From an uncultured Lachnospiraceae bacterium (GTDB lineage Bacteria > Bacillota > Clostridia > Lachnospirales > Lachnospiraceae), in NCBI GenBank assembly GCA_902783305.1, contig CACZQU010000465.1, positions 1 through 6,644 on the forward strand: a stretch of 6,644 nucleotides of DNA, given 5' to 3'. How positions within the stretch are numbered: position 1 is the first letter of the stretch; each line of letters starts with the position of its first letter. The notes below the pieces were generated by a model. It saw only the letters and a list, made by a program, of their open reading frames with translations, did no database searches and had not been told where the DNA came from. The position numbers were made by a program, and so were the translations under genes. Shown here piece by piece: positions 4,806-6,644 of this stretch.

Positions 4806-6342
4806 TTTCCTGTCCCTCCACGGATACCTGCCGCAGGATCAGCTCCGCCACATTGGAAGCATGGATTGGGCCGCGGGAGATGGGTCTGACGCCCTCCGTC
4901 ATCGCGGGGATGCCTTCATCAGCCTCCGGGGAAAAATCAAACCGGCAGTTTACCAGGGATACTCTTTCCACCTTCCGCTCGGGAAGTCCCTCGACCCATA
5001 CCGCCTGCCACCGGCAGTCCCGGCAGTCAAGGTTTTCAAAGTCAAGGCGGCGGATCCAGGGTGTGCTCTCGTCCACCGGGCGCGGACTGCGGTCCTGTAC
5101 AAAGGAGGAGTGCCCGTCCGGGTCACAATAGTAGAAGCAGTTCACCACCACCGGGGCGCCGACATGATCCATCCCGATATTCCTGAAGGTCACCAGGTCC
5201 ACGACGGCATTCTCGCCGCGGCCTCTCCTGGTCTTGATCCTCAGACCTCTGTCCGTGTGGGAGAAGACGCAGTCCTCTACCAGTACGTTATTCACTCCAC
5301 CGGCCATCTCCGAGCCGATCGTCACCGCGCCGTGTCCCTTCTCCAGAAGGCAGTGCCGGATCTGAATGTTTGACGAGGGAGTCCCATAGCGCATCCCCAT
5401 ATAGATCTTGCCCGACTTGATGGCAATACAGTCATCCCCAAGGGAAAACCGCATCCCGTAAATCCTGATTCCACGAGAGGATTCCGGATCCAGTCCATCG
5501 GTATTCGGCGAAATCTCCGGGTTTTCCACCCGGGTCCCGAAGAAATCCAGATGATCGGAAAAATAGGGATGAATCGTCCAGGAGGGACTGTTGCAGAATG
5601 TCAGTCCCTGTACGGTCACATGGGAACAGCGGTTCAGGAAAAACAGCCTGGGACGGGCCGGAAGCTTTTTGACCCGGTCCTTTCTCCACCAGTTCTGCGG
5701 GCCGGCGCACCCGTCGATCCGCCCTTCCCCGTAAAGCAGGACATTGCTCACCCCGTAGCCCGCGACAATCCCGGTATGGCAGGGAAGCGGATTTCCCTCC
5801 CAGGTGCCGGGATTGATCTCGTGTTTCTCGTCCCAGCACTGGACAACGCCGGGAAGCAGGGGCAGCTTATCCTCCTGCGTATACGCAGAGAGCACGGCTC
5901 CCTTTTCCAGGCACATCGTAAGCCCGCTTCTGAGGAAGAGCGTCCGGAATTTATAGACTCCCTCAGGGACCAGCACCCGGCCGTCCTTCGGGCACAGCTC
6001 AACGGCAGTCTGGAGAAACAAAGTGTCATCTGACTCCCCGTCCCCCTTTGCCCCAAAGTCCCTGACGTTTATCGTGGCGGATTCATATTCCGTCTCAAAG
6101 CTCAGCGTCACGGAGTCTGCGCCGTCTTCCCCGGCGGGGGAGGATCCGCCTGCCGGGCGGATCTGAAGCCGGTACCCTGTCTGGGGTTTTAACCCAAACA
6201 GATTCGTGATCACGGTATCGGTCGTGGAAAAATATACTCCGTTTACCCACAGTTCATAGGGCTGCAGGGTATGATATTTCCCTCCGTCCGCAATCTCAAG
6301 GACGGCGGATCTTGCCGTCCGGTAAATCACCTTTGCCGCCAT
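4786..6342 (-). CDS. Glycoside hydrolase family 28 polygalacturonase with N-terminal Fn3-like domain (probably exo-acting, cytoplasmic)
   Basis: A 518-residue GH28 enzyme expected to hydrolyse alpha-1,4-galacturonosyl bonds. Residues 1 to about 88 look like a beta-sandwich (Fn3-like) domain. The right-handed beta-helix starts at INVRDFGAKGDGESDDT (91-107). The four GH28 catalytic motifs are intact: NTD (280-282), GDD (302-304; acid/base pair Asp303, Asp304 with Asp282), GHG (336-338) and RIK (368-370). An Fn3-plus-GH28 layout is known from exo-polygalacturonases such as the Yersinia enzyme that releases digalacturonate, so exo action is likely but inferred. There is no signal peptide, so it should act on imported oligomers. 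Start: ATG at 6342, 2 nt after the permease stop codon, with AAGGG 6 nt upstream. A TTG at 6348 could add two residues and would overlap the permease. The 3' end overlaps the DUF624 gene by 20 nt. Confidence 0.95.
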   Translation of the reverse strand: MAAKVIYRTARSAVLEIADGGKYHTLQPYELWVNGVYFSTTDTVITNLFGLKPQTGYRLQIRPAGGSSPAGEDGADSVTLSFETEYESATINVRDFGAKGDGESDDTLFLQTAVELCPKDGRVLVPEGVYKFRTLFLRSGLTMCLEKGAVLSAYTQEDKLPLLPGVVQCWDEKHEINPGTWEGNPLPCHTGIVAGYGVSNVLLYGEGRIDGCAGPQNWWRKDRVKKLPARPRLFFLNRCSHVTVQGLTFCNSPSWTIHPYFSDHLDFFGTRVENPEISPNTDGLDPESSRGIRIYGMRFSLGDDCIAIKSGKIYMGMRYGTPSSNIQIRHCLLEKGHGAVTIGSEMAGGVNNVLVEDCVFSHTDRGLRIKTRRGRGENAVVDLVTFRNIGMDHVGAPVVVNCFYYCDPDGHSSFVQDRSPRPVDESTPWIRRLDFENLDCRDCRWQAVWVEGLPERKVERVSLVNCRFDFSPEADEGIPAMTEGVRPISRGPIHASNVAELILRQVSVEGQENEVFQY

Positions 6343-6344
6343 AA

Positions 6345-6644
6345 TCAACCCTTCACGCCGCCGGCGGAAATGCCTTCCACGAACTGGTCCTGGGCAGCCA
6401 GGAAGACCACGATCGAAGGAATGATGGAGATCAGCGAGGTCGCCAGAACCCGGTTCCAGGAAAAGCCGGCGTCAGAATCCATCGACAGCTTCACGAAATA
6501 GGAGGCCGGATATTTCGCCGGAGTATTGACATAGAGCAACGGTCCCATAAAGTCGTTGGAGGACCACATGAACTGGAACAGCGCGCAGGAGACGATGGAG
6601 GGCATCAGCATCGGAACAATGACCTTGATCAGGGTCTGCACGAC
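6345..6644 (-). CDS. MalG-type carbohydrate ABC transporter permease (C-terminal 99 residues; 5' part outside window)
   Basis: The reading frame runs open to the window edge, and no real start is present, so this is the 3' third of a gene usually about 270-300 codons long. The visible part begins just after where the EAA loop would sit: IVPMLMPSIVSCALFQFMW, then WSSNDFMGPLLYV, a hallmark of binding-protein-dependent sugar permeases. A last membrane segment follows (about VLATSLISIIPSIVVFLAA), with the typical end ISAGGVKG. Such inner-membrane subunits pair with a MalF-type permease, a solute-binding lipoprotein and an MsmX-like shared ATPase. Those partners would lie upstream, outside the window. 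The tight 2-nt gap to the GH28 gene suggests the cargo is a galacturonide oligomer, as in the TogMNAB or YtcQP/YesOPQ type systems; this is inference from context. Confidence 0.9.
   Translation of the reverse strand, partial: VVQTLIKVIVPMLMPSIVSCALFQFMWSSNDFMGPLLYVNTPAKYPASYFVKLSMDSDAGFSWNRVLATSLISIIPSIVVFLAAQDQFVEGISAGGVKG

Overview
The window looks like chromosomal DNA from a Gram-positive gut or plant-associated Clostridia, most likely Lachnospiraceae-like. The grounds are the GGAGG-type ribosome binding sites, a sigma-A type promoter with a cre-like (CcpA) box, a moderately GC-rich coding style, and protein types typical of that group. The taxonomic call is inference from family style, not from a marker gene. 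Every gene I can support lies on the minus strand, so the text follows transcription from the right edge to the left.

Right to centre (6644 to 4170): the C-terminal third of a MalG-type sugar ABC transporter permease is followed 2 nt later by a signal-peptide-less GH28 polygalacturonase with an N-terminal Fn3-like domain. That gene overlaps by 20 nt a DUF624 (YesL-family) membrane protein. These three look like one translationally coupled operon segment.

Centre (4169 to 2024): after a 210-nt spacer holding small hairpins and a weak candidate promoter comes kduI (5-keto-4-deoxyuronate isomerase). Thirteen nt after it is a CE8 pectin methylesterase, also without a signal peptide.

Left centre (2023 to 949): a 193-nt spacer carries a TTGACT-based candidate promoter with a perfect 15-bp palindrome in its spacer. 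It leads into a short-chain dehydrogenase of the gluconate-5-dehydrogenase type, which I assign to the KduD step. A strong intrinsic terminator follows and closes the pectin cluster.

Left edge (861 to 1): a separate transcription unit with a well-formed promoter and a cre-like site over the predicted start. It encodes the first 261 residues of a BMP/PnrA-family (nucleoside-type) substrate-binding protein, cut by the window edge.

How the genes fit together: imported oligogalacturonides, some still methyl-esterified, would be de-esterified by the CE8 enzyme and trimmed by GH28 in the cytoplasm. The unsaturated uronate that arises from lyase-cut material would pass through KduI and then the KduD-type dehydrogenase to 2-keto-3-deoxygluconate. 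The transporter partners, any lyase or GH88/GH105 enzyme, KDG kinase/aldolase and regulators are not in this window. I see no tRNA, rRNA, CRISPR array, insertion sequence or phage gene. The system is a recognisable pectin-utilisation locus. The less ordinary points are the fully cytoplasmic layout, the DUF624 gene, the promoter palindrome, the missing lipobox on the BMP protein and the PME loop insertion.
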